Of a stretch of DNA of 64,000 nt, positions 52,295-60,512 are shown one piece after another (within the stretch, counting starts at the first letter, position 1; each line of letters begins with the position of its first letter). The DNA lies in assembly GCF_900129795.1 (NCBI RefSeq), contig NZ_FQWW01000002.1, positions 558,001 to 622,000 of the forward strand, written 5' to 3'. Position numbers and translations under genes: made by a program. This DNA comes from Flavobacterium sp. CF108 (GTDB taxonomy: Bacteria > Bacteroidota > Bacteroidia > Flavobacteriales > Flavobacteriaceae). A model generated the notes under the pieces. That model saw only the letters and a list, made by a program, of their open reading frames with translations, was not told where the DNA came from and made no database searches.

Positions 52295-53275
52295 CTATTT
52301 TAAAATGGGCCATAAATCTGCATCCCATTGCATTTCTTTTACTACTAATCTTGGCGTTCCGTTTGATTTCTTTTCATAAGCGTGATAAAAAATATAGTCT
52401 TTTCCATCAAAGGTATAAGCACTATTGTGACCTGCGCCAAAGTAATTTTCATCTCCCTGAACGACTAAACTTCCTCCGCCTTCGGTTAACAGTTTTCCGT
52501 CTTTATCAAGATAAGGTCCGGTTACATTTTTAGATCTTCCCACGACAACTTTATAAGTACTTTTTTCTCCACGGCAGCATAAATCCCACGAAAGAAATTG
52601 ATAATAATAGCCGTTTTTCTTAAAGATAAAAGGGGCCTCGAGTGCACCGTCTCCGGGATCAGAATCTGGAAGTTCAAAAGTTCTTTTTCGTTTCGAAATC
52701 GTATACCATTCCTGAGGCTGTGCGATTGATTTTAAATCGGGATTTAGTTTTACCATTTTTAATCCTTCCCAAAAAGAACCGAATGATAACCACGGTGTAT
52801 TATTTTCATCGAAGATTAAATTCGGGTCAATGGCATTCCACATATCACGATTAGGCTGCGATTGGATGACAATTCCCTGATCGACCCACTTGTAATTTTT
52901 ATCTTTTGAATCTATAGTTGTGTTGGTCGCAACGCCAATCGCCGAAGTATTTTTGGCGAAAGCCGAAACTGAATAATACAGATAATAAGTGTTGTTATGA
53001 AATGAAATATCCGGCGCCCAAATGTGGTTTTTAAAATCGGCTGCAACGCCGTCTGCCCAAACTGGTTTGTCTGCAAAAACTTGTGGTTCAGGATTCCAGT
53101 TTTTTAAATCTTTGGAACTAAAAACACTGATTCCTTTTCCAGTACAGAACAAATAATACGTGTCTTTTTGTTTAATGACAACGGGGTCGTGAACTACAAT
53201 TTCCTGCGCATACGAAACTGAAGCAATAAGCATCAAAAAAACAGAAAGTGTATATTTTATATTTTTGTAAACCAT
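52295..53275 (-). CDS. GH43 arabinanase-type glycosidase (exported)
   Basis: A 326-residue five-bladed propeller enzyme, most like endo-1,5-alpha-L-arabinanases. The three acidic residues are Asp30 (VVHDPVVI), Asp150 (NAIDPNLIF) and Glu213 (GALEAPFIF). The motif WDLCCRGEKSTYKVVVGRSK is shared with the GH43 at 57732-58742. A signal peptide ends at ASVSYAQ. The start codon itself lies in a CCATATAAG-type repeat (copy at 53271-53289), so the first two codons derive from the repeat. Only 13 bases separate it from the GH127 gene. Confidence 0.92.
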   Translation of the reverse strand: MVYKNIKYTLSVFLMLIASVSYAQEIVVHDPVVIKQKDTYYLFCTGKGISVFSSKDLKNWNPEPQVFADKPVWADGVAADFKNHIWAPDISFHNNTYYLYYSVSAFAKNTSAIGVATNTTIDSKDKNYKWVDQGIVIQSQPNRDMWNAIDPNLIFDENNTPWLSFGSFWEGLKMVKLNPDLKSIAQPQEWYTISKRKRTFELPDSDPGDGALEAPFIFKKNGYYYQFLSWDLCCRGEKSTYKVVVGRSKNVTGPYLDKDGKLLTEGGGSLVVQGDENYFGAGHNSAYTFDGKDYIFYHAYEKKSNGTPRLVVKEMQWDADLWPILK

Positions 53276-53334
53276 ATAAGTGATGTAAGTAAATTTAAGC
53301 TTGGTACTGAAAACTTTTTTAAATCATATAAGTG
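53271..53334. repeat. CCATATAAG repeat, copy 3 (contains the start codon of a GH43 gene)
   Basis: ACCATATAAGTGATGTAAG at 53271-53289, with a second partial arm ATCATATAAGTGAAACTG at about 53323. The ATG of the minus-strand GH43 gene is the complement of CAT within the repeat. Confidence 0.6.
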
Positions 53335-53369
53335 AAACTGAATACTAAAAACTGAACACTGAATACTAA

Positions 53370-54314
53370 CTATTGTATTCCCTCAGATGTCATAATTACT
53401 CTTTTCATAATTCCATCTTTGTTATAATATAATTTATCGACACAGACTGATCTTCTAAAACTTCCTCCGTCGGGAATTGATGCTCCGTTGTGATAAATGA
53501 AATAGGATTGTCCTTTAAAATCTATAATTGACTGATGATTGGTGTTGCTGTTTCCAGCTATTTCATTTAAAATTCCTTTAAATTCCCATGGACCGTTAAT
53601 GGATTTACTCATCGCGTAGGCGATTTTTTCGGGAAATTCATAGGCGTATGACAAATAATACCAGTTTTTATGTTTGTGAATCCACGGTGCTTCTGTAAAA
53701 TTTGGTAGTTTTATATGATGAATTTCACCGTCTATTTCAGTCATGTTTTCTTTTAATTTGGCGTAATGACAGGCGGTATTTCCCCAAAACAAATACGCTT
53801 GTCCGTCAGTATCAATATAAACTGTCGGGTCGATATCGTCCCAGCTTATATTGGAAAATTTGGTCATATCGTTTGTAATTAAGGCTTTTCCCAACGCATC
53901 TTTAAAAGGACCTGTTGGACTGTCTGAAACGGCAACTCCAATTGATTTTCCGGGTACAGAACCGTGTTCTACTGTTACATACCAATAAAATTTTCCGTTT
54001 CTTTCAATTACCTGCGAAGCCCATGCGTCGCTTTTTGCCCATTTAAAATCAGTTACTTTTAAAGGCACGGGATGCGATTCCCAGGTTTTCATATCTGATG
54101 AAGAATATACCAGCCATTCGTTCATTTTATAGAAATGAAAATCATTTGGTGCTTCGTCGTGACCTGCGTATAGATACACTTTGCCTTTATAAACTAATGC
54201 CGCCGGATCTCCGGTATATTTATCTTTTATAATGGGGTTGTTTGTCTTTATCGATTGAGCAGTTCCTGCAATCGATAAAAGCAAAAACGACAGGCTTGTA
54301 AATAGGTTTTTCAT
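53370..54314 (-). CDS. GH43 family glycosidase (xylosidase/arabinofuranosidase-like)
   Basis: A 314-residue GH43 protein. The start at 54314 (MKNLFTSLSFLLLSIAGTAQ) gives a clean signal peptide and is favoured over an in-frame start seven codons upstream. The catalytic base is Asp36 in DKYTGDPAALVYKGKVYLY; the transition-state Asp lies in SWDDIDPTVYIDTDG and the acid Glu in LPNFTEAPWIHKH. The DPAALVYKGKVYLYAGHDEA opening resembles exo-acting arabinofuranosidases/xylosidases more than endo-arabinanases. Sits between two other GH43 genes in the arabinan locus. Confidence 0.9.
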   Translation of the reverse strand: MKNLFTSLSFLLLSIAGTAQSIKTNNPIIKDKYTGDPAALVYKGKVYLYAGHDEAPNDFHFYKMNEWLVYSSSDMKTWESHPVPLKVTDFKWAKSDAWASQVIERNGKFYWYVTVEHGSVPGKSIGVAVSDSPTGPFKDALGKALITNDMTKFSNISWDDIDPTVYIDTDGQAYLFWGNTACHYAKLKENMTEIDGEIHHIKLPNFTEAPWIHKHKNWYYLSYAYEFPEKIAYAMSKSINGPWEFKGILNEIAGNSNTNHQSIIDFKGQSYFIYHNGASIPDGGSFRRSVCVDKLYYNKDGIMKRVIMTSEGIQ

Positions 54315-54329
54315 TATTATTGTTTTTTT

Positions 54330-54494
54330 TGCCACAGATTAAATGGATTAAAATGATTTCTTTTTAATCTTTGGCTTTATTTTTTTGCCACGAATTGCAC
54401 CAATTTTCTCGAATTTAATTTGTGTAATTCGTGACTTATTTTTTATCACACAGATTTTTTAATCCTTTTAATCTGTGAAATCTGTGGCATTACC
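54330..54494. repeat. Dispersed GCCACAGATT/GCCACGAATT inverted repeat
   Basis: GCCACAGATTAAATGGATTAAAA at the left faces TTTTTTAATCCTTTTAATCTGTG ending ATCTGTGGCA at the right, with GCCACGAATTGCACC and TGTAATTCGTGAC between. Same families as at 754-905. Confidence 0.6.
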
Positions 54495-56114
54495 CTAATT
54501 TATTTTTTTACCCCAAACAGCTAATCCTGCGCTGTTTATTCCGGTGTAACTTAACGTCACTTTTCTTGTTGCTGATTCCCAATCCCAGGCATCAATTACG
54601 TTGCATTTAACTCCGTTTATGGTTGCAATTTTTTTAGTCGCGTCATACGACCATGTTCCGGTTATATCACCGCTTACTTTTTTATCGGCGGTTAAATAAA
54701 TCGTAACTGATTTTTGCATGGTTTTGTATTGGTAATTCATGGTGATTTGTTCCCAGGTTCCCACTAAACTTGCATCTGCAATAGTAGTTGTTGGAACTCC
54801 TGCATAACGTTCCGGTTCTACAACAGGCCAGCCGTCTTCTGTCCATTGAATACCGTGAATATGTCCCATCATGACAGCGTTTGAAACGTTGATTCCGGCA
54901 ACACCTTCGGGCAATCGTGCCTGTGACGCGTAATACCATTGTTTGGTTGTAGGATTTTGAAAAACGGCACAATGCGAAAATCCAACCCAGCCTGTATGGT
55001 TTTTAAATTGATACGGATGTGTTACCATCGGATAACATTCTGCTCCGTTGGTAATACTGATTCCGGTATTGGTTACATAAGGACCTAAAATGTTTTTTGA
55101 GCGTGCTACACGGGTATTGTATGCTACTGATAATTCGTCATAAGCCAAAAACAAATAATAATATTGTGTGTCTGGATTATAGATAATTTCCGGCCCTTCG
55201 AGTGCCTGCCAGCGATTTGTATTTACATTTCCGCGTCCGGCAATTCGTGTTCCGTAATCGTCAATTGTTTCTAATTTGTCTGGTTTACCGGTTGCTGGAT
55301 TTAGTTTTAAAGCTGCAATTCCGGAATGCCATGAACCGTAAATTAAATATTGATCCCCTTCTGGAGTTTCAATAAAACTTGGGTCAATGGCGTTGAATTT
55401 AAAATAAGCATCCCAATCGTTTCCTCCGTTTCGAACATAACTTTTTACGCCGTCGGGTTCAGAGCAGACTACCATTCCTTTATCTGTCCAATTGTTTGAA
55501 GCTAAATCATTGGTTTCGGCCAAACCAATAAAAGCGCGTTCTGTCCAGGAAGTGTTTGTGTCTGTTCCTGTGATTGGGTTGGTCACTACAATGCTGTAAT
55601 ACATTCTGTAGATGTTTCCGACTTTGCGTACACACGGCGCCCAATATCCATAATTTGGGTTTTCTATTGGAGGAAGTGCCGGATTCATTCTGGCTCTTTT
55701 ATTATTTAAGGAATCTTTTACCCAAGCCGGAGCCTGAGTCATTGAAGATCCCATGAATTCCCAATTGATTAAATCTTTTGATCTTCTGTAGAAAAAATGT
55801 CCGTTTCCGTCGTGAGCATTTCCATACGAAGCATCGGTTTGGTACATATAATAATATTCTCCCGATTTTTCTACTGACGGATCGTGTACGTTGGCTAAAT
55901 TCCATTGTGTTCTGTTTCCCCAGCTTGCTATTGCCGTATAGTTATCAGCATAAGTTGGCCCGGGAAAAGGCGGTGTTACCACAGGCGGATCTACGACTAC
56001 GGGTGGTGTAGGAGTTTCTAACGCCGGATCATCTTTGGAACAGCTGGATAAAACAGCCATCACCAAAAACCCGATGAAAGGAACAATTTTTAAAATGGAA
56101 TTTGATTTTTTCAT
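54495..56114 (-). CDS. GH43 arabinanase-type lipoprotein with C-terminal lipocalin-like domain
   Basis: A 539-residue surface-type lipoprotein (lipobox MAVLSSCSKDD followed by a proline-rich linker with PTPPVVVDPPVV). The GH43 propeller spans about 60-430, with acidic residues in NVHDPSVEKSG, NAIDPSFIETPEG and ALEGPEIIYNP. The last 95 residues (LVGTWEQITMNYQYKTMQKS to AVWGKKIN) form a small beta domain of the lipocalin-like kind seen after some arabinanases. Proline-rich linker plus lipid anchor suggest exposure outside the cell, where it would cut polymer arabinan. It is 12 bases after the GH51 gene. Confidence 0.9.
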   Translation of the reverse strand: MKKSNSILKIVPFIGFLVMAVLSSCSKDDPALETPTPPVVVDPPVVTPPFPGPTYADNYTAIASWGNRTQWNLANVHDPSVEKSGEYYYMYQTDASYGNAHDGNGHFFYRRSKDLINWEFMGSSMTQAPAWVKDSLNNKRARMNPALPPIENPNYGYWAPCVRKVGNIYRMYYSIVVTNPITGTDTNTSWTERAFIGLAETNDLASNNWTDKGMVVCSEPDGVKSYVRNGGNDWDAYFKFNAIDPSFIETPEGDQYLIYGSWHSGIAALKLNPATGKPDKLETIDDYGTRIAGRGNVNTNRWQALEGPEIIYNPDTQYYYLFLAYDELSVAYNTRVARSKNILGPYVTNTGISITNGAECYPMVTHPYQFKNHTGWVGFSHCAVFQNPTTKQWYYASQARLPEGVAGINVSNAVMMGHIHGIQWTEDGWPVVEPERYAGVPTTTIADASLVGTWEQITMNYQYKTMQKSVTIYLTADKKVSGDITGTWSYDATKKIATINGVKCNVIDAWDWESATRKVTLSYTGINSAGLAVWGKKIN

Positions 56115-56126
56115 CTTTTTTATCTT

Positions 56127-57671
56127 TTATTTTCCTTCTAAAACAATTACTGAGAAAGGAGGAATTGTGATTTCAAGTTTTCCTTTTTTGTTTTCGAAGC
56201 CTTTAAAAACTGTTGGTACAATTTTGTTTGGTGTATCGAATGAATTGTAATCTTGCAATTTTGCCGATGTTAAAACTGTAGCTGTAAAGTTTTTTACTCC
56301 AAGGTCGTTTGTGTCGATTTCTATTTTGTTTTTGTTTTTTGCATCGACATTTACTACTGAAATGTGAACGGCTCCGTTTTTATCTTTTGATGCTGAAACG
56401 GATACAGCAGGAAGTGTTTCTCCTTTAATGGTATACAAAGGCGACTGAAAACTGATTGGCAGTAATTTTGCATCTTGATGAACGCTGTACATTTTCATTA
56501 CATGATAGGTTGGCGTTACAATCATTTTTGCTTTATCGGTAAGGATTACAGCTTGTAAAACATTAACGCATTGTGCTAAGTTTGCCATACGAACTCTGTC
56601 TGCATGGTTGTTGAAAATATTTAAAGTTGCTCCGGCTAAAACAGCATCACGCATGGTATTTTGCTGATATAGAAATCCTGGGTTTGTTCCTTTTTCTACT
56701 TCATACCAGCCTCCCCATTCGTCTACAACCATAGCCACTTTTTTCTCAGGATCGTATTTGTCCATTACAACAGCATGTTTGGTAACCAGTTCTTCCATTT
56801 TTAAGGCAGATTGCATGGTTTTAAAATATTCTTCTTCAGAAAAATTAACTCCGTCTCCTTTTTTACCCCAGTCAATTACGGCATAATGATGAACCCCAAC
56901 TCCGCCAAGCATATTTAGCGGAATGTTTTTCATTAAAACTTCAGTCCAGTTATAATCGGCACTATTTGCTCCTGACGCAATACGGGTAATACCGCCGGTA
57001 TTATTCCAGTCAGACATAAATGTTGTAAACTTGCGGTATTCGCCTGCATAATAATCTGCTGTCATGTTTCCGCCGCAGCCCCAGGCTTCATTACCAATTC
57101 CCCAGAATTTTACTTTCCAAGGTTCTGTTCTTCCGTTCTTTTTACGTAAATCACTCATTGGGCTTTTACCTCCAAAATTGGTATACTGAACCCAGTCTGA
57201 TAATTCCTGAACAGTTCCGCTTCCTACATTTCCAGACAAATACGGTTCGGCTCCCAATACTTCACAAAGGTTTAAAAAGTCGTGTGTTCCAAAACTGTTA
57301 TCTTCTGTTACACCTCCCCACCATTGGTTTACAATTGTAGGTCTTTGTTCTTTTGGGCCAATTCCGTCTTTCCAATGGTAGGTATCGGCAAAACAGCCTC
57401 CGGGCCATCTTAAATTTGGGATTTTTAAATCTTTTAAAGCTGTAATAATATCATTTCTAACTCCTTTTGTGTTTGGTATTTTTGATGTATCTCCCACAAA
57501 AAAACCGCCGTAAATACAACGTCCCAAATGTTCTGCAAAATGTCCGTAGATATTTTTGTTGATTGTTGGAGCATCTGTATTATTTTTTATAGTGACAACC
57601 GTCGCGTTTTGGGAGAAAGCTGCCTGATTACAAACTGCAATAAGAAAGGAGATTAAAAGTGCTTTTTTCAT
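56127..57671 (-). CDS. GH51 alpha-L-arabinofuranosidase
   Basis: A 514-residue GH51 enzyme of the intracellular AbfA size class but carrying a signal peptide (MKKALLISFLIAVCNQAAFS). The acid/base Glu195 is in FWGIGNEAWGCGG and the nucleophile Glu318 in MVVDEWGGWYE. The segment NLRWPGGCFADTYHWKDGIG is highly conserved. It lacks the binding-module insert of the other GH51 in this locus. Coupled to the GH43 lipoprotein gene by a 12-base gap. Expected to remove single arabinofuranose units from oligosaccharides in the periplasm. Confidence 0.95.
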   Translation of the reverse strand: MKKALLISFLIAVCNQAAFSQNATVVTIKNNTDAPTINKNIYGHFAEHLGRCIYGGFFVGDTSKIPNTKGVRNDIITALKDLKIPNLRWPGGCFADTYHWKDGIGPKEQRPTIVNQWWGGVTEDNSFGTHDFLNLCEVLGAEPYLSGNVGSGTVQELSDWVQYTNFGGKSPMSDLRKKNGRTEPWKVKFWGIGNEAWGCGGNMTADYYAGEYRKFTTFMSDWNNTGGITRIASGANSADYNWTEVLMKNIPLNMLGGVGVHHYAVIDWGKKGDGVNFSEEEYFKTMQSALKMEELVTKHAVVMDKYDPEKKVAMVVDEWGGWYEVEKGTNPGFLYQQNTMRDAVLAGATLNIFNNHADRVRMANLAQCVNVLQAVILTDKAKMIVTPTYHVMKMYSVHQDAKLLPISFQSPLYTIKGETLPAVSVSASKDKNGAVHISVVNVDAKNKNKIEIDTNDLGVKNFTATVLTSAKLQDYNSFDTPNKIVPTVFKGFENKKGKLEITIPPFSVIVLEGK

Positions 57672-57690
57672 AATGTATTTATAAGTTAAA

Positions 57691-57721
57691 CAGAGGAAAG
57701 TTTTTAGGAAACTTTCCTCTG
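57691..57721. terminator. Hairpin between GH43 and GH51 genes (weak terminator or mRNA-stability element)
   Basis: CAGAGGAAAGTTT and AAACTTTCCTCTG form a perfect 13-pair stem with a five-base loop. The minus-strand side lacks a strong T run, so partial read-through is likely. Confidence 0.55.
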
Positions 57722-57731
57722 AATAGTATTT

Positions 57732-58742
57732 TTAATAAGAAAGTGTCGGCCATCCTGATGACCATGTAAAGTATACGATTTCGAGTTTTGGATTTCCATT
57801 ATCGGCTCCATCATAATAATGAACAGATCCCTTTTGAGTTCCAGTGATTCTTGACAAATGACCCGGGCCAATGTAATTTCCTTGTGCAGCCAGAACTGTA
57901 GTTCCGCCGCCGCTTTTTAAAGAAACTCCGTTTTTATCAACAAAAGGTCCAAACGGACTTGTCGAACGTCCTACAACAATATAATAGGTGCTGTTTACAC
58001 CATTACAGCAGGTTCCCCTGTTTACAAACATATAATAGTAGCTTCCTTCTTTTATTAGACAAGGCGCTTCCCATGAGGCGCTGTTTCCTCCGGCAACGAT
58101 GGTTTTGCTTCCGGTAGTTTTTCCTGTTGACGGGTTAATTTGAATAACTCCAATTCCGGCATGCCAGGAACCGTAAGCCATATATACATTGCTTCCGTCA
58201 ACTAAAATAGAAGGATCGATAGCATTTACATCTGAAGATGAAGACGAAGAAACTACTACTCCGCGGTCTGTCCAGGTTGTTCCGGCACTTTGAGAAATAG
58301 CAGGCGCGGTAACCAAACCAATTGCAGAAGTGGCAGATCCAAAAGTAGAACAGGAATAATACATATTCCAGCGATTGTTGAACCATGCCAGATCAGGAGC
58401 CCAAAAGTTTTTGGTAAAACCAGGCACATATCCTGTAATCCAGCTTGGGGTTGACGTAAAAACCGAGGTTCCCCAAGTCCAGTTTGTTAAATTTGTTGAA
58501 TAGGTCATAGGGATATTATCTCCTGTTGTAAAAACATAATAATTAACTCCGCTTTTTATAATTGTGCTAGGATCGTGAGACGGAACATTTCCGCTTACTG
58601 TTTTAGCTGTTAGATTTTTTACCTGAGAATTTTGAGATTCTGCAGCAGCTGCCGCACTCTCATTCGAAGGGATTATAACATCTTCATTTTGACAACTTCC
58701 TAATAATATTGCGAATAAAACCAAACTTGCAATTGTTTTCAT
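57732..58742 (-). CDS. GH43 endo-arabinanase-type lipoprotein
   Basis: A 336-residue lipoprotein (lipobox FAILLGSCQNED) followed by an alanine/serine/asparagine-rich linker (NESAAAAAESQNSQ) typical of surface-exposed Bacteroidota enzymes. The GH43 acidic residues are in PSHDPSTIIKSG, NAIDPSILVDG and SWEAPCLIKEG. RGTCCNGVNSTYYIVVGRS is shared with the GH43 at 52295-53275. It directly follows SusD and is thus likely the main surface enzyme that cuts the polymer for SusCD. A hairpin after it may set the amount of downstream transcript. Confidence 0.92.
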   Translation of the reverse strand: MKTIASLVLFAILLGSCQNEDVIIPSNESAAAAAESQNSQVKNLTAKTVSGNVPSHDPSTIIKSGVNYYVFTTGDNIPMTYSTNLTNWTWGTSVFTSTPSWITGYVPGFTKNFWAPDLAWFNNRWNMYYSCSTFGSATSAIGLVTAPAISQSAGTTWTDRGVVVSSSSSSDVNAIDPSILVDGSNVYMAYGSWHAGIGVIQINPSTGKTTGSKTIVAGGNSASWEAPCLIKEGSYYYMFVNRGTCCNGVNSTYYIVVGRSTSPFGPFVDKNGVSLKSGGGTTVLAAQGNYIGPGHLSRITGTQKGSVHYYDGADNGNPKLEIVYFTWSSGWPTLSY

Positions 58743-58923
58743 TTTTTATAATTTTTAGTTACTGTTTCAATAATTAATCTTGTAATCTCATTTCTTTTTA
58801 TAATACCACATGACAGATTATTCATCTGCCATATGATATTAAGTATTCTAACTAACTCAAATATATTCTTAATCTCAGTTTACAATCACAATTTACAATG
58901 AGACTGGGACTGAGACTGAAAAC

Positions 58924-60483
58924 TCAATAACTGTCATTCTGTTTTGTTCCCGGATTATTGTCCATTTCTAACTGCGGAATTGGAAAATATTCACGTCCTG
59001 CTGTATACGAATTAAACTCGGCATCTCTTGCTTTCAGCCATGCTAATTTTGCAGGGTTTTGCAGCCATCCCCAGCGGTGTATGTCATCAAAACGGTGGCC
59101 TTCCAGAGGAAATTCTAAAAATCTTTCGTGTCCAATTTGCTCTCTCATCTGGTCCTGGCTCATTCCCGGTTTTGTAACTGATAAATCCGGCAGATTAACT
59201 CTGTTTCTAACCATTTGAATGTAAGTGTATGCTCCCGGCGTATCTCCTGTTTCATTTAAAGTTTCGGCATACATTAAAAGTATATCGGCATATCTTAATA
59301 TTCGCTCGTTAATTCCAGAACGCCAGTCGTATTCGTCTGCAAATTCTCCATCAGAATTTTGGTATTTTCTGCAGAACAAATCATTTAAATCTCCTGGGCT
59401 TGAGGCATAAAAAGCGGCAAAATCTCTTCCGTATAATTTTGTTCCCGGTTTATTGTAAAATATTGTGGCATCTAAACGAGGATCAACTTCCCCTGTTTTT
59501 GTTTTTTCTTCCTGAAATTCGTTAAATAATGCCCATGTTGGCTGCACATCTGTCCATCCAAAAGCCCTTGGTGCATAAGTAATCGCACGGGCAGAAGTTT
59601 TCCCCCAGCCAGACGCAGGAGCGCCTCCCCAGCCTAAATCGACACCGCCGGCATCTCTGCTGAATTGTACTTCAAAAAGAGATTCTGAATTGTTTTCGTT
59701 TGCTGTTGTAAAATTGTCTCGGTAGTTTGAAACCAAAGAATAAACTCCTAAATCAATTACTTGTTTAAAAGCAGTTCTGGCATTTGTAAAATCTTTAGTA
59801 AATAAATATGCTTTTCCCAGATATCCTAAAGCGGCACCTTTTGTGGCACGTCCTTTTTGGCCTGCATCCAGACCTGTAATGCCAACGTAAGAATTAGGCA
59901 GTAATTCAGCTGCGGTTTTAAAATCAGCAATAACCTGAGCCCAGCCTTCTTCATTTGTTTTTTGTGGATGATATACTCCAACATCTACAGGAACTGGTAC
60001 ATTTTTAAACATATTTACCGCATGAAATAAATACAGTCCTCTTAAAAAATAGGCTTGGCCTAAAATTCTGTTTTTGAGTGCTGCATCTTCAAATTCAATA
60101 TCAGGGACATTTGTTAAAACCTGATTGGCACGATAAATACCCTGATAATAGGTTTCAAAAGCCCATCCGTAAATAGCAGCATCGGCTACATTTGAGTTAA
60201 AATGCCCAACATTATACATCGAACCCCATGGGCTATTTGTACGTGCGTCGTCTGCTCTTGTGTCTAGTAATAATGGTGTACTTCTCATGTAAGTACCATC
60301 TGTTAATAAACTTCCGTAAGCGGCATTTACACCTTCAAGAGCGTCCTGATCTGTTTTCCAGAACGAATCGACTGCGTCATTATTTGGGTCTATCTGGGTC
60401 AAATCTTCATTATCAACACAGCTGGTTGTTACAACAGCCAATGAAAAGAAAATTGCTATATAGTTAAATATTTTATATTTCAT
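58924..60483 (-). CDS. susD: SusD/RagB-type glycan-binding lipoprotein
   Basis: A 519-residue SusD-family protein that captures oligosaccharide at the cell surface and closes over SusC. The lipobox is VVTTSCVDNED (Cys22). The family pattern includes NDAVDSFWKTDQDALEGVNA, helical TPR-like repeats (GAALGYLGKAYLFTKDFTNA), and the C-terminal ERFLEFPLEGHRFDDIHRWG and AGREYFPIPQLEMDNNPGTK. It follows the SusC gene by 29 bases, the usual pair. Substrate arabinan or arabino-oligosaccharides, inferred from neighbouring enzymes. The 181-base gap after it holds nothing recognisable. Confidence 0.96.
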   Translation of the reverse strand: MKYKIFNYIAIFFSLAVVTTSCVDNEDLTQIDPNNDAVDSFWKTDQDALEGVNAAYGSLLTDGTYMRSTPLLLDTRADDARTNSPWGSMYNVGHFNSNVADAAIYGWAFETYYQGIYRANQVLTNVPDIEFEDAALKNRILGQAYFLRGLYLFHAVNMFKNVPVPVDVGVYHPQKTNEEGWAQVIADFKTAAELLPNSYVGITGLDAGQKGRATKGAALGYLGKAYLFTKDFTNARTAFKQVIDLGVYSLVSNYRDNFTTANENNSESLFEVQFSRDAGGVDLGWGGAPASGWGKTSARAITYAPRAFGWTDVQPTWALFNEFQEEKTKTGEVDPRLDATIFYNKPGTKLYGRDFAAFYASSPGDLNDLFCRKYQNSDGEFADEYDWRSGINERILRYADILLMYAETLNETGDTPGAYTYIQMVRNRVNLPDLSVTKPGMSQDQMREQIGHERFLEFPLEGHRFDDIHRWGWLQNPAKLAWLKARDAEFNSYTAGREYFPIPQLEMDNNPGTKQNDSY

Positions 60484-60512
60484 TTTAATACGTTTTTAGT
60501 TGGTTAGGCTAG

